A DNA stretch of 64,000 nucleotides, taken from Natrinema amylolyticus_A (lineage in GTDB: Archaea > Halobacteriota > Halobacteria > Halobacteriales > Natrialbaceae). The DNA is taken from NCBI RefSeq assembly GCF_042678045.1, contig NZ_JBHUDI010000003.1:310001-374000 (forward strand), written 5' to 3'. Each line of letters opens with the position of its first letter. Position 1 is the first letter of the stretch. The notes beneath the pieces were generated by a model. The model was not told where the DNA came from. It saw nothing but the letters and a program-made list of their open reading frames with translations, and ran no database searches. The position numbers were made by a program, and so were the translations under genes. Below, one piece after another: positions 24,922-34,093 of the stretch.

Positions 24922-26121
24922 TCACCCCGATCCGATATCGGTCCGATCGACGTCTGACGGCGGGGCCTTCTCTCGGTCGGGGACACTCTCCGTAAACTCG
25001 TCGAGCGTGTGCTCGGGTTCGATGGCGCCGCGCTCTCGCTCGGGATTGGCCAGGACTGGGAGGATCATCCTGACGAACGTCACGATGAACAACATCAGGA
25101 ACGGCCCGAGGAAGATCCCGGACCAGCCAAACAGCGGCGGACCAAACAGGTACGCGAACATGACTAGTCCGGTGTTGAGCAGTCGCCCGGAGAGGTACGG
25201 CCGGATGTACGTCCGGACGAGGTTGTCGAACGCGACGATCATGACCGCGAGGAAGACCAGCGGGACCCAGAGAAGTTGCGGTTCGGTCATCGCTGCCTGC
25301 ACTGCAAGCGTTCCAGCGATCGTAAAATAGACGATCGACCGGCCAACGAGCGGCACGAGCGTAAAGAGGCCGGTGACGACGGCGAACAGCACCGCCGACG
25401 GGATCGCCAAGCCGGCGGGCGCAACGACATTAAACAGCGCGTAGATGATCGCCGAGAGGATGATCACCGCGAAGATTGTCATCGTGTAGCCAAAGTAGAT
25501 CGAACTCAGTCCCCGATCGACGGCCGAGAGGTACGCCGTCGCCAGACTCTCTTCGCCGAACACGTTGGATTCGAACCAGGTGGCGATATTGCGGTCGCTG
25601 ATCAGCAGGAAGAACGCGATCAGCAGCGAGATGAACATGTTGAACAGCACCGCACCGACCGCACCGATCGCGCCACCGACCGTACCGACCATGTTCTGGA
25701 CCGATGGGTCCTGAATCAACACGGCAGTCGTGTCGTACACCTCCGAGGGCGTGTTCGGCAGCTCCGAGAGCTGGACCGGCAACTGTGCGAGAATCCTGTC
25801 GACCGGCAGGTCCGCGGTCGCCGTCACCAGTTGCCCGAGTGCGACGAGCAGAATCGCGCCGATCATCACGACGATCGGAACGACGATCAGGAGCAGCGTC
25901 AGTGCGGCGACGAGCGTCGGCGAAGCGATACGCTGCTCGAGCCGTCGGGTGATCGGCCGTGCGACGTAGTAAATAAATAACCCAAAGACGAGCCACGGGA
26001 GGTACTGGTCGATGACGAGCCCTAGCACGGCTAGCAACACGGCTCCCAGTACCCACCAGCCGAGGTGGCCCTGTGCTGCCCAAACACGGACGTTCCGGAC
26101 CGGTGACGACGTTTCATCCAT
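24922..26121 (-). CDS. AI-2E family transporter (UPF0118)
   Basis: 399 residues from ATG 26121 (MDETSSPVRNVRVWAAQ) with about seven or eight transmembrane helices. Family marks: LPWLVFGLFIYYVARPITRRLEQR, the central periplasmic-type domain with LPVQLSELPN, and a C-terminal LVPLVGRSIVYFTIAGTL and GWSGIFLGPFLMLFIVTFVRMI. Members include autoinducer-2 exporters and Na/H antiporters. A TATA-like sequence on the minus strand at 26142-26151 places the transcript start near the ATG. Confidence 0.9.
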   Translation of the reverse strand: MDETSSPVRNVRVWAAQGHLGWWVLGAVLLAVLGLVIDQYLPWLVFGLFIYYVARPITRRLEQRIASPTLVAALTLLLIVVPIVVMIGAILLVALGQLVTATADLPVDRILAQLPVQLSELPNTPSEVYDTTAVLIQDPSVQNMVGTVGGAIGAVGAVLFNMFISLLIAFFLLISDRNIATWFESNVFGEESLATAYLSAVDRGLSSIYFGYTMTIFAVIILSAIIYALFNVVAPAGLAIPSAVLFAVVTGLFTLVPLVGRSIVYFTIAGTLAVQAAMTEPQLLWVPLVFLAVMIVAFDNLVRTYIRPYLSGRLLNTGLVMFAYLFGPPLFGWSGIFLGPFLMLFIVTFVRMILPVLANPERERGAIEPEHTLDEFTESVPDREKAPPSDVDRTDIGSG

Positions 26122-26141
26122 GGGTGATGATACCACAGAAA

Positions 26142-26151
26142 CACTATTAAC
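26142..26151 (-). promoter_or_regulatory. TATA box of the AI-2E family gene
   Basis: GTTAATAGTG on the minus strand, centred about 26 bases before the ATG at 26121, giving a leaderless message. Confidence 0.45.
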
Positions 26152-26352
26152 GAACGTGCGTCTTCGAAATGAATAACTCGGAAACTGGCGGTTCGGCGCT
26201 GCGCCGGTCAATCACGAATCACTCGAACAAGACGAGTTCGTCTGTGTGACCACCGGCCACAGCAGAACGTGATCGGTGGAGAACAACCACTCCCTGCACA
26301 ATGCAAGCCGTCGTGCTTTGCCGCGACCCGTTGAGCGTTGAGGCGTACTCGC

Positions 26353-27516
26353 ATGAAGCGGTTCCTCGAGGCGCTGTTCGGGCTGATCGCACTAACTGGG
26401 ATTCCGTATCTGCTCTACCTCGGCGTCTACTACCTCCGACGGCCATCGGGCACGCCGGCCGCCACATGGCCCCGAGAGCCGTCGGTGAGTATCGTCCTGC
26501 CGACGTACAACGAAGCCGCCATCGTCGAGTCGAAACTCGAGGAGTTGGTCGACCTCGACTATCCCATGGAGAAGGTCGAAATCGTCGTCGTCGACTCGAG
26601 CGACGACGGGACGGCCGACCTGGTCGAGACCTTCTTCGCCGGCCGAAAGGAGCCGAAGCTGACGCTTATTCGCGAGGACGAACGCCGGGGGCTCGCAGTC
26701 GCGCTGAACGAGGCCTATGCGGCCGCGGCCAACGAGGTCGTCGTCAAGACCGACTGCGACTCCCGGATCGCGCCTGACGCCGTTCGGAAGGCGGCCGCGA
26801 ACCTCGCCGATCCCGACGTTTCGGCGGTGACTGGCCGCAACGCAGAGGTCATCGGCGACAGCGAGGTCGAACAGGGCTACCGCGATATCCAGACGAGGAT
26901 CCAGGTGCTCGAGTCACACATCGACTCGACGCTGATCTTCCACGGGCCGTTCTCGGCGTTCGAACGAGACGCGATCGTCCCGATCGACGAGGATTCGCTC
27001 GCCGACGACACCGAACTCGCGCTGAAGATTCGACGCAATGGCGGTCGGGTCGTCTTCGATCCAGCCATCCATTACAGGGAAGCCGCTCACTCGTCGTTCG
27101 GCAAGCGCCGCGAGCAGAAAGACCGGCGCGCGATGGGGCTGTTGCGGCTGCTGTGGCGACACCGCGACGCGCTCGGCCGCCATGGAGCCTACGGCCGGGT
27201 CGTCCTCCCTTTCAACTGGTGGTTCATGATCGTCTCGCCGTGGCTCGTCGCCGCTGGACTCGCGCTGGCCACGGTTGGCTCGCTGGCGATTTTGGGTCCG
27301 TTCGGGCTGGCGACACCGGCCGGCGTCCTCGCGTTCACGGCGCTCGGTTCACGCGACGCGCTCGGGCCGCTCCAGCCGATTTACTCGCTGTTCGACACCC
27401 AGATCTCGCTGTTTCGGGCGAGCGTCTCCCTGCTGCGCGCTCGAGCCGACGGCGACGACGAGACTCACGACGGCACGTGGACGCCCGACGAGGAACTCCG
27501 GGAGGTGTTACAGTGA
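26353..27516 (+). CDS. Glycosyltransferase family 2 membrane protein
   Basis: 387 residues from ATG 26353. An N-terminal helix (LEALFGLIALTGIPYLLYLGVYYL) precedes a GT-A domain: VSIVLPTYNEAAIVESKLEEL, VVVDSSDDGT, VKTDCDSRI (the metal-binding DxD-like site), and TGRNAEVIGD. Then come two or three C-terminal helices (about 285-335). The layout is that of processive or polyprenol-linked sugar transferases. It opens a run of overlapping genes, its stop overlapping the next GTG (GTGA). Confidence 0.9.
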   Translation: MKRFLEALFGLIALTGIPYLLYLGVYYLRRPSGTPAATWPREPSVSIVLPTYNEAAIVESKLEELVDLDYPMEKVEIVVVDSSDDGTADLVETFFAGRKEPKLTLIREDERRGLAVALNEAYAAAANEVVVKTDCDSRIAPDAVRKAAANLADPDVSAVTGRNAEVIGDSEVEQGYRDIQTRIQVLESHIDSTLIFHGPFSAFERDAIVPIDEDSLADDTELALKIRRNGGRVVFDPAIHYREAAHSSFGKRREQKDRRAMGLLRLLWRHRDALGRHGAYGRVVLPFNWWFMIVSPWLVAAGLALATVGSLAILGPFGLATPAGVLAFTALGSRDALGPLQPIYSLFDTQISLFRASVSLLRARADGDDETHDGTWTPDEELREVLQ

Positions 27517-28757
27517 CCGACGTCGCGATCCTCCACGATCGGTTCCCCGGTATCGGCGGCGGCGAAGAGTTCGCTCTCGAGGCCGCACGCGTCCTCGACG
27601 CACCGATCTACACGGCCTACGTCGCCGCGGGTACTGACATTCCCGACGATGTCACCGTGATCCCCTTCCGACAGGAAAAGTACACCTCGTTGCCCTGGCA
27701 GCCGTTTCTCGAGTGGAAAAACGAGGGGATGAACCCACTCGAGACACTCAACGTGGCGCTCGACATGACCGACGCGCATCCGGATTTGGTCGGCTACGAC
27801 GTGATCCTCGAGAGTGCGCCGCTCTCGAAATCCTACGTGCCCGCGGTCGGCCAACGGATCGTTCACTACCCGCACAGTCCGCCCCGGTGGCTCTACGACC
27901 TCTACCGGGACCGGCTCTCGTCCTTCCGAAAGCCGATCGTCGAGGCCGGCGTCAAGGCCTACGCGAAGGGCTGGCGGGCGCTGGACAAGGAGGCCAACGA
28001 CTACGTCGACCAGTTCGTCGCGAACAGCGAACTGGTCCGGGACCGAATCCGACGGTACTACGACCGCGACGCGACGGTGGTCTACCCGCCGGTCACTGGC
28101 GACTGGCGCAACGACGGCGACGACGGCTACTTCGTCACCTGGTCGCGGCTCGCCCCCGAGAAGCGGATCGACCTGATCGCGAAAGCGTTCGCGGGGCTGG
28201 ACGAACGGCTCGTGATCGCCGGCGACGGCCAACAGCGCGATCGACTCGAGGCGTTCGCGGCGAATTACGACAACATCGAGGTTCGGGGCTACGTCGACGA
28301 CATCGAGTCGCTCGTCGCGCGGGCCACTGCCGTCGTCTACGCGCCGAAACAGGAGGACTTCGGCCTCGTCGGTGCGGAGACAATGATGGCCGGCAAGCCG
28401 TTGCTCGGCGTCGACGAGGGGTTCACGCGGTATCAGGTACAGGGCGGTCGAACGGGCCTGTGTTTCGAGCCGACCGTCGCGTCGATCCGGGAGACGGTAC
28501 GGCAGTTCGACCCCGACGATTTTGATTCCGTCGAAATTCGCCAGGCCGCCAGACGCTACGAGTATGACCGCTTCGCAGAGAACCTGCGCGCGGTCGTTGC
28601 GGAGACGGCAGCCGCCGACGTGGCTCCTGACACCGCCGACGAACTGGAACCCAGTCGTCGGTCCCGTTCCCGCACCCGGAGACGCCACCTTCCCGAGACG
28701 ACCCGCGCCCTCGATACGGATCGCGATACGTCACTCGAGGAGGTGACTGACGAGTGA
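27513..28757 (+). CDS. Glycosyltransferase family 4 (GT-B fold)
   Basis: 414 residues from GTG 27513, which overlaps the previous stop. The N-terminal VTDVAILHDRFPGIGGGEEFALEAARVL and the C-terminal Rossmann half, with WSRLAPEKRIDLIAKAFAGL and VYAPKQEDFGLVGAETMMAGKPLLG (the E-x7-E type donor site), are typical. A low-complexity, charged tail of about 60 residues (355-414) is unusual and perhaps flexible. The family transfers sugars from nucleotide donors; the acceptor is unknown. Part of the surface-glycan operon. Confidence 0.92.
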   Translation: MTDVAILHDRFPGIGGGEEFALEAARVLDAPIYTAYVAAGTDIPDDVTVIPFRQEKYTSLPWQPFLEWKNEGMNPLETLNVALDMTDAHPDLVGYDVILESAPLSKSYVPAVGQRIVHYPHSPPRWLYDLYRDRLSSFRKPIVEAGVKAYAKGWRALDKEANDYVDQFVANSELVRDRIRRYYDRDATVVYPPVTGDWRNDGDDGYFVTWSRLAPEKRIDLIAKAFAGLDERLVIAGDGQQRDRLEAFAANYDNIEVRGYVDDIESLVARATAVVYAPKQEDFGLVGAETMMAGKPLLGVDEGFTRYQVQGGRTGLCFEPTVASIRETVRQFDPDDFDSVEIRQAARRYEYDRFAENLRAVVAETAAADVAPDTADELEPSRRSRSRTRRRHLPETTRALDTDRDTSLEEVTDE

Positions 28758-29473
28758 CGGGGGCGACGACTGAGTCCCCACTGTGGCCGATCGACCACCC
28801 GGACCCGGTCATCTCAGTGGTTATCCCGACGATCCCCTCGAACAGCCACGATGCCGTCGTCGACTCCCTCCGCGAGCAGACGGCCGACGCATACGAGGTG
28901 ATCGTCGTCGACGACGCGACGCTCGACATCTGTGAAGCGCGAAACGAAGGCATTCGCGCTGCCCGCGGTGAAATCATCGCACTAACCGACGACGACTGCC
29001 GCCCGCCACGAGACTGGCTCTCGAAGATCGTGACGGCCTTCGACCGCGATCCGGAACTCGTCTGTCTCGAGGGGGCCGTCTTCGGCGGGCGCACCTACGA
29101 CGGGGAGCGCCGCTACGTCGGCTGTAACCTCGCGTTCGACCGTGACGCAGCGCTCAGCGTTGGCGGCTTTCGCTCGACGTTCGCCGGCTGGCGCGACGAC
29201 ACCGAGTTCGGCTGGCGAATGGAGCGCGACGCCGACGGTCACTGTACGTATCACGACGCGGTCCGGATGCACCATCCCGATCCGCCGCGGGCGACGCTCG
29301 ACGAGACGCTCGAGGCCCGCCTGAAACGGGAGTATCCCGACCGCTACGAGAGCGTGCTCGTCCCCGATACGCTCACAGGACGAGTCAACGATTGGCTGTG
29401 GCGAAAGGGGGTCTGGAACGTCGTCGACACGCTCCGATATGACCTCCAGAACGCCATTCGATCCAACAGATGA
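28754..29473 (+). CDS. Glycosyltransferase family 2
   Basis: 239 residues from GTG 28754, overlapping the previous stop (GTGA). GT-A fold: ISVVIPTIPSN, EVIVVDDATLDICEARNEGIRAARGEIIALTDDDCRPP with the donor/metal site TDDD, then AFDRDAALSVGGF and GWRDDTEFGWRMERD (the catalytic ED-like motif). There is no membrane segment, so it is a soluble enzyme acting at the cytosolic face. Codon use matches its neighbours. Confidence 0.92.
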   Translation: MTGATTESPLWPIDHPDPVISVVIPTIPSNSHDAVVDSLREQTADAYEVIVVDDATLDICEARNEGIRAARGEIIALTDDDCRPPRDWLSKIVTAFDRDPELVCLEGAVFGGRTYDGERRYVGCNLAFDRDAALSVGGFRSTFAGWRDDTEFGWRMERDADGHCTYHDAVRMHHPDPPRATLDETLEARLKREYPDRYESVLVPDTLTGRVNDWLWRKGVWNVVDTLRYDLQNAIRSNR

Positions 29474-29493
29474 CCTTCCATACGAATTCATGA
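29470..29493 (+). CDS. Seven-codon bridging open frame
   Basis: MTFHTNS. Its ATG overlaps the stop of the glycosyltransferase (ATGA at 29470-29473) and its stop overlaps the ATG of the next gene (ATGA at 29490-29493). It may exist only to keep ribosomes moving across the 16-base gap. Translation is not shown. Confidence 0.3.
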   Translation: MTFHTNS

Positions 29494-30890
29494 CGAACGT
29501 TGCACTTGTCGTCCTCGATACGCTGCGATACGACGCCTTCGAAGAGCACTTCGACTGGCTGCCCGGCCGGCGATTCGAGTCCGCCTGGAGTACGAGCCAC
29601 TGGACAGTCCCTGCTCACGCATCGCTGTTTACGGGACGGTACGCGAGCGAGATCGGCATCTACGCCGGCGCACAGACGTTCGACTGTCCCGAACCGCTGC
29701 TCGCCGAACGGCTCCAATCGGCCGGCTACACGACGCGCGCGTTTAGCGCGAACCCAAACATCACGCCAGTGTTCGACGCTGATCGTGGCTTCGGTCAGTT
29801 CGAAAAGAGCTGGCGGCTCCAGCATCACCGCACGGACGTCTTCGACTGGGACGCGTTCATCGCGGAGACGCGCGACTGCGGCCCCGAACGGTATGCGCTC
29901 GCGCTTAAGGAGGTCGTGTTGGGAGACAACCGGACGCTCCCGTCGTTGAAACACGGCGCGAAGCTGAAGCTTCGCGATACCCCGCTTGCGAGCCACGTCG
30001 AGCACGTCGACGACGGCGCGAGCACCGCGCTCGAGCTCGTTCGCGACACCGCTTTCGCCGACGACGAGTTCCTCTTTCTGAACCTGATGGAGGCCCACTC
30101 GCCGTACGATCCGCCGGCGGAGTGGAAGCGTGTCGATGTCGACATCGACGGGCTGGCCGCCTCGCTCGGCGAGCCCGAAGACGATCCCGCGGACCTCGAG
30201 CGAGCATACGACGACTGCGTCCGGTACCTCTCGCACGTCTACGAGCAGATTTTCAACGAACTGTGCGAATCGTTCGATCTGATCGTCACGGTCAGCGACC
30301 ACGGCGAACTCCTCGGCGAGTACGGCGGCTGGGAGCACCTGTCGGGAATCTACCCCGAACTTGCCCGCGTGCCGCTGTCGATCTACGACGCTCGCGAGGG
30401 GACCGTCGATGGGGTCACGTACGACGACTGCTCGGTGAGCCTCCTCGATGTCCACGAGACCGTCCTCGCCGCGGCCGGCCTCGAGTCCGATTCCGATGCC
30501 AGGGGACGCGACCTCACTGACACCTCTCACCTCACGTCTGAGGGCCGCGACGACGAGGACCGAAGCGAGCCCCCCGATAGCGGGTTCCGCGATGGTGAAG
30601 TGCTGGTCGAGTACCACGGCCTTCCCGACCGGCACCTCGACGCCCTGCGCCGCAAGGGGTTCGAAGACCTCGAAAAGCGAACCCGATGGCTCGAGGGAGT
30701 CGCGCTCGGCGATTACTTCGGGTACGAGACGTTCGACGGCTTCGGAGAATGGGGTGAATCACCCTACGCGGACCCACGAGCGCGGCTCCGTGACCTCGTC
30801 GACGCGCTCGAGCGTCGCACGGACGTCGACGAGGATCGCGAACTCGACGATTCGGTGCTCCAACAGCTCGAGGAGCTGGGATACGCATGA
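29490..30890 (+). CDS. Sulfatase-like alkaline phosphatase superfamily protein
   Basis: 466 residues from ATG 29490 (MTNVALVVLDTLRYDAFEEHF); the same frame is open to an ATG at 29439, which would overlap the previous gene by 35 bases. The metal site begins VVLDTLRYD. The nucleophile region is SHWTVPAHASLFTGRYASE, with Thr rather than the Cys or Ser needed for formylglycine, so a phosphotransferase or phosphodiesterase is more likely than a true sulfatase. VTVSDHGELLGEYGGWEH supplies later ligands. It ends LQQLEELGYA. Confidence 0.85.
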   Translation: MTNVALVVLDTLRYDAFEEHFDWLPGRRFESAWSTSHWTVPAHASLFTGRYASEIGIYAGAQTFDCPEPLLAERLQSAGYTTRAFSANPNITPVFDADRGFGQFEKSWRLQHHRTDVFDWDAFIAETRDCGPERYALALKEVVLGDNRTLPSLKHGAKLKLRDTPLASHVEHVDDGASTALELVRDTAFADDEFLFLNLMEAHSPYDPPAEWKRVDVDIDGLAASLGEPEDDPADLERAYDDCVRYLSHVYEQIFNELCESFDLIVTVSDHGELLGEYGGWEHLSGIYPELARVPLSIYDAREGTVDGVTYDDCSVSLLDVHETVLAAAGLESDSDARGRDLTDTSHLTSEGRDDEDRSEPPDSGFRDGEVLVEYHGLPDRHLDALRRKGFEDLEKRTRWLEGVALGDYFGYETFDGFGEWGESPYADPRARLRDLVDALERRTDVDEDRELDDSVLQQLEELGYA

Positions 30891-30946
30891 GTAGCCACCA
30901 GCATGTCACAGGCGGGCGGTCGCACTCGAGAGAGGTGATCGACTGA
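30887..30946 (+). CDS. 19-codon bridging open frame
   Basis: MSSHQHVTGGRSHSREVID. The start overlaps the stop of the upstream gene (ATGA) and the stop overlaps the next ATG (TGATG). A possible coupling peptide; no similarity recognised. Confidence 0.35.
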   Translation: MSSHQHVTGGRSHSREVID

Positions 30947-31905
30947 TGGGCGTCGAACGATTCGTCCGAAAGCTGCCCGAGCGCGGCGTTCGCCGATCGC
31001 TCGAGATCGGGTACGAGTGGATGGGGCGCCAGCTGTGGATGGGTGACTTCGCGGACGAAACGGTCCTCGAGCGCGAGTGGGACGTGCTCGTTCTACTCGA
31101 TGCCTGCCGCGTCGACCTGATGGCCGAGGTCGCCACGGAGTACGACTGGCTCCCCTCGCCGGCCGAGATTGAGGCTGGGGCGATCGACTCGGTTGCGGGG
31201 TCGTCGAAGGAATGGATGCGGCGGACGTTCACGCCGGCGCATGCAGCGACCCTCGAACAGACAGCGTACGTGACGGGGAATCCGTTCTCGGCGGCGGTCC
31301 TCGGCGACAACCATCCACTGGGGCTGGTCGATGAGGTGTGGCGGTACGCTTGGGACGACGACGCTGGTTCGATCCGCCCGGAACCGATCACCGATCGGGC
31401 GATCGGCGTCTGCCGCGACGGCGACTTCGACCGCGTCATCGTTCACTACATGCAGCCACACGTCCCGTTTCTCGATCGGCCGGATCTCCACGCGGGCTAC
31501 CGTCCGGACGACTGGGGGTCGCCGGATTCGGTCGTCGACCCCGACGAGACCGGAGTAGACGTGTGGGGTCGCGTTCGGCGGGGGGAACTGAACCGAGACG
31601 AGGTGTGGGCCGCTTACGCCGACAACCTCCGCGTCGGGCTGGACGCGGTCGCGACGCTCCGGCGGAACGTCGACGGGACGCTGGTGGTGAGTGCGGACCA
31701 CGGCAACGCGATGGGTGAACTGGGTATCTGGGGCCACCCTGATAGACCCGTCTCGAGCGTCCGACGGGTGCCGTGGATCGAACTCGAGGCCCACGACGAG
31801 GGGACGCGAGAATCGGTGCTCGACCCCGACGAGACGGACACGGACGACCGCGCGGTCGACGCTGACGTCCAGGATCGGCTGGCGTCGCTCGGATACACGG
31901 AGTGA
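30946..31905 (+). CDS. Alkaline phosphatase superfamily (sulfatase-like) protein
   Basis: 319 residues. It starts MGVERFVRKLPERGVRRSLEIGYEWM, an amphipathic N-terminus that may touch the membrane. The metal-binding strand is VLVLLDACRVDLM (about 47-59), a haloarchaeal variant of the sulfatase start. HYMQPHVPF and LVVSADHGNAMGELGIWGHP provide the second metal site. The nucleophile may be in SSKEWMRRTF (Ser or Thr); no CxPSR is present. It ends DRLASLGYTE, like the four related proteins nearby. The substrate is likely a cell-surface glycan or lipid carrier (inference). Confidence 0.8.
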   Translation: MGVERFVRKLPERGVRRSLEIGYEWMGRQLWMGDFADETVLEREWDVLVLLDACRVDLMAEVATEYDWLPSPAEIEAGAIDSVAGSSKEWMRRTFTPAHAATLEQTAYVTGNPFSAAVLGDNHPLGLVDEVWRYAWDDDAGSIRPEPITDRAIGVCRDGDFDRVIVHYMQPHVPFLDRPDLHAGYRPDDWGSPDSVVDPDETGVDVWGRVRRGELNRDEVWAAYADNLRVGLDAVATLRRNVDGTLVVSADHGNAMGELGIWGHPDRPVSSVRRVPWIELEAHDEGTRESVLDPDETDTDDRAVDADVQDRLASLGYTE

Positions 31906-31970
31906 AACCAAATGCTATCACCAGAGAGAGAACCAGTCGACGGAGCGAATCGGGCGGAGGTGGGGTCACC

Positions 31971-32888
31971 GTGAGCGACCCCGCCGTCGCGCTCGGCGTA
32001 AAGGTCTTCAATCGCACCGAGAAGCTCGAGGCACTCCTCGAGTCGGTCCCGGCCGACGAGTACGAGACGGTCTACGTCGCCGACGACGGCCAAACCGAAG
32101 AACGCACCCACCTCTACGAGCGGTCGTGGCCGTTCGATCTCGAACTGATCGATCTCCCCTACGATGCGGGACTCGGTGTCGGCCGTAACGCGATCGTCGA
32201 CGCGCTCTCCGAGGACTATCTGACGGTCGTCGATAGCGATCACGAGGTGCCGACGAACGTCGGCGTCCTCGCGCGCCAGCTCGAGGCCCGCCCCGAGTTC
32301 GGTGGGATCAGCGGGCTGTTACTCGAAGACGGGCGAATCCAGGGGCTGTGTCACGACCTGTTCGAGGAGGGTGACGTGCTCATCCGCGACACCGGTTCGA
32401 AGACGGCTGCAATGGTGGCGGGCTACCCGCTCGTCGAGTTCGATTTCGTGCCGAACGTCGTGACACTTCGTCGGGACTGCCTCGAAGAGCTGGCCTGGGA
32501 CGAAAACTACGTGATCGGCCGCGAACACCTGGATTTCTTCGTTGGCCACTGGCAGGGAACCGACTGGCGGTTCGGTACCTGTCCTGCGGTGTTGTTCCCC
32601 CACCGTCCCGGCGGCGGCAGCGAGTACGACTCGAACAGACTCGATCGCTCCAAGCTCCTCGCGAGCAAGTCGTACTTCCGGGAGAAGTGGGGATACGAGC
32701 AGGTCGTCGCCCGCGAGTTCTGGCTCGGGAATCAGTCCGTCGATAAACCGCTGGCCATCCTCGACAGCGACGTCCCGGTCCCCACGTGGCTGGGTGCGAA
32801 GGTGATGGACCTGCGCGACGCACGATTACGACTCGAGGCCGCGACTGCGAGCGCGAGCGGATCGCTGCGGACGGTGATGCGGCGATGA
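31971..32888 (+). CDS. Glycosyltransferase family 2-like protein
   Basis: 305 residues from GTG 31971, chosen because GGAGGTG lies 9 bases upstream; the same frame also has a GTG at 31902 that overlaps the previous stop. GT-A features: ALGVKVFNRTEKLEALLES, YVADDGQTEER, GLGVGRNAIVDALSEDYLTVVDSDHEVP with the metal site DSDHE. Later EHLDFFVGHW corresponds to the catalytic region. Soluble. Part of the glycan operon. Confidence 0.85.
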   Translation: MSDPAVALGVKVFNRTEKLEALLESVPADEYETVYVADDGQTEERTHLYERSWPFDLELIDLPYDAGLGVGRNAIVDALSEDYLTVVDSDHEVPTNVGVLARQLEARPEFGGISGLLLEDGRIQGLCHDLFEEGDVLIRDTGSKTAAMVAGYPLVEFDFVPNVVTLRRDCLEELAWDENYVIGREHLDFFVGHWQGTDWRFGTCPAVLFPHRPGGGSEYDSNRLDRSKLLASKSYFREKWGYEQVVAREFWLGNQSVDKPLAILDSDVPVPTWLGAKVMDLRDARLRLEAATASASGSLRTVMRR

Positions 32889-32906
32889 CGACACGGTGAG
32901 ACGACC

Positions 32907-34049
32907 ATGACGACAGACACGAACACGGATTCGACCGAAACGGCGCGGACGACGCTCCTGGTTACCGTCGACTCGCTACGGGCCGATCGGTTCGACGAGA
33001 TGGAGCGGACGCGAGACTATCTGGAAACGTGTCACCCGCGGGCGTTCGCGACGTCGACGGCAACGCTGGGAAGTTTTCCGGCGATCATCGGCGGCGAGTA
33101 CGCCACTGGCGACGGCCTCGGTCGAGCGACCAACGTCGCCAGCCGGTTCGACTGCCGGCGGATCGGGATCACGACGAACCACCTCCTCTCGGCGGAGTAC
33201 GGGTACGCCGACGCCTTCGACTCGTTTACCTCCCCGAAAGGCGGCGGGGAGACGCTGAAGGAGAAAGGCGCGGTCTTGCTGGATCGCGGCACCCTCGCCT
33301 ATCGGGTCGCAAGCTGGGGCTGGAACCGATATCAGGCGCTCCTGAGCCGGTTTGTTGACCTCGAGAAGTCGTTTCGCCCGGCCGACGACGTAATCGACCA
33401 GTTCTTGGGGGAGATCGAGGGACGCGGCGAGTGGTTCGGCTGGCTGCACTTCATGGAACCCCACCACCCCTACGATCCGGACGGCGCAGACGTGAGCCGA
33501 GCCGAGGCCCAGCGGGTAACCCGTCGCGTGCTCTCGGGCCGCGGCTCGGCTGCCGACGAGGACCTCGTTCGCGACCTCTACCGCCGGGAGGTAGCCGAAC
33601 TCGACCGGAAACTCGCACGCCTCTGGGAGGCGATCCCCGACGACACGCGCGTCGTTTTCTGTGCGGACCACGGCGAACTACTGGGCGAGGACAGCCTGTG
33701 GGGACACCCTGGCGAAATGCGACCGGAGTTGCTCAACGTGCCGTTCGGAACGCGAAACGCGCCCGACCTCAGCGAGGTCGTCTCGCTGCTCGACGTCCCG
33801 ACGATTCTCTCCGGGAGCGAACACGGCCTCGGGACGCTCGAGCGCGAGGTCGCCTTCGCGGCCTACGGAACGAACAAGGCGGCGATGAACGCCGAACACC
33901 TCGCGACGACCGACGGCACCGTTCAGCTCTCGGACGGCGAACCGGCGACCGACCCCGAACTCGAGCGGCGACTCGAGCGGTTCGACCCCGAGTACGTGGT
34001 CAAAGAGGACGCGCTACAGGAGGATCTGGAGGATCTCGGATACGCATGA
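32907..34049 (+). CDS. Sulfatase-like alkaline phosphatase superfamily protein
   Basis: 380 residues. N-terminal metal site LLVTVDSLRADRFDEM, nucleophile region ATSTATLGSFPAIIGGEYA (Thr/Ser, no formylglycine Cys), MEPHHPYDP, and FCADHGELLGEDSLWGHPGEMRPEL holding the DHG metal ligands. It ends LQEDLEDLGYA. Unlike the 29490 protein it has a Ser in place of Asp-Thr after the first Asp. Its stop overlaps a 15-codon open frame leading to the next gene. Confidence 0.85.
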   Translation: MTTDTNTDSTETARTTLLVTVDSLRADRFDEMERTRDYLETCHPRAFATSTATLGSFPAIIGGEYATGDGLGRATNVASRFDCRRIGITTNHLLSAEYGYADAFDSFTSPKGGGETLKEKGAVLLDRGTLAYRVASWGWNRYQALLSRFVDLEKSFRPADDVIDQFLGEIEGRGEWFGWLHFMEPHHPYDPDGADVSRAEAQRVTRRVLSGRGSAADEDLVRDLYRREVAELDRKLARLWEAIPDDTRVVFCADHGELLGEDSLWGHPGEMRPELLNVPFGTRNAPDLSEVVSLLDVPTILSGSEHGLGTLEREVAFAAYGTNKAAMNAEHLATTDGTVQLSDGEPATDPELERRLERFDPEYVVKEDALQEDLEDLGYA

Positions 34050-34093
34050 TCGACGATCGGCAACCCACGGCAGACGGAGGGAGCGACGAATGA
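34046..34093 (+). CDS. 15-codon bridging open frame
   Basis: MIDDRQPTADGGSDE. Both ends use ATGA overlaps: with the stop of the upstream sulfatase-like gene and with the ATG of the downstream gene. A candidate coupling peptide. Confidence 0.33.
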   Translation: MIDDRQPTADGGSDE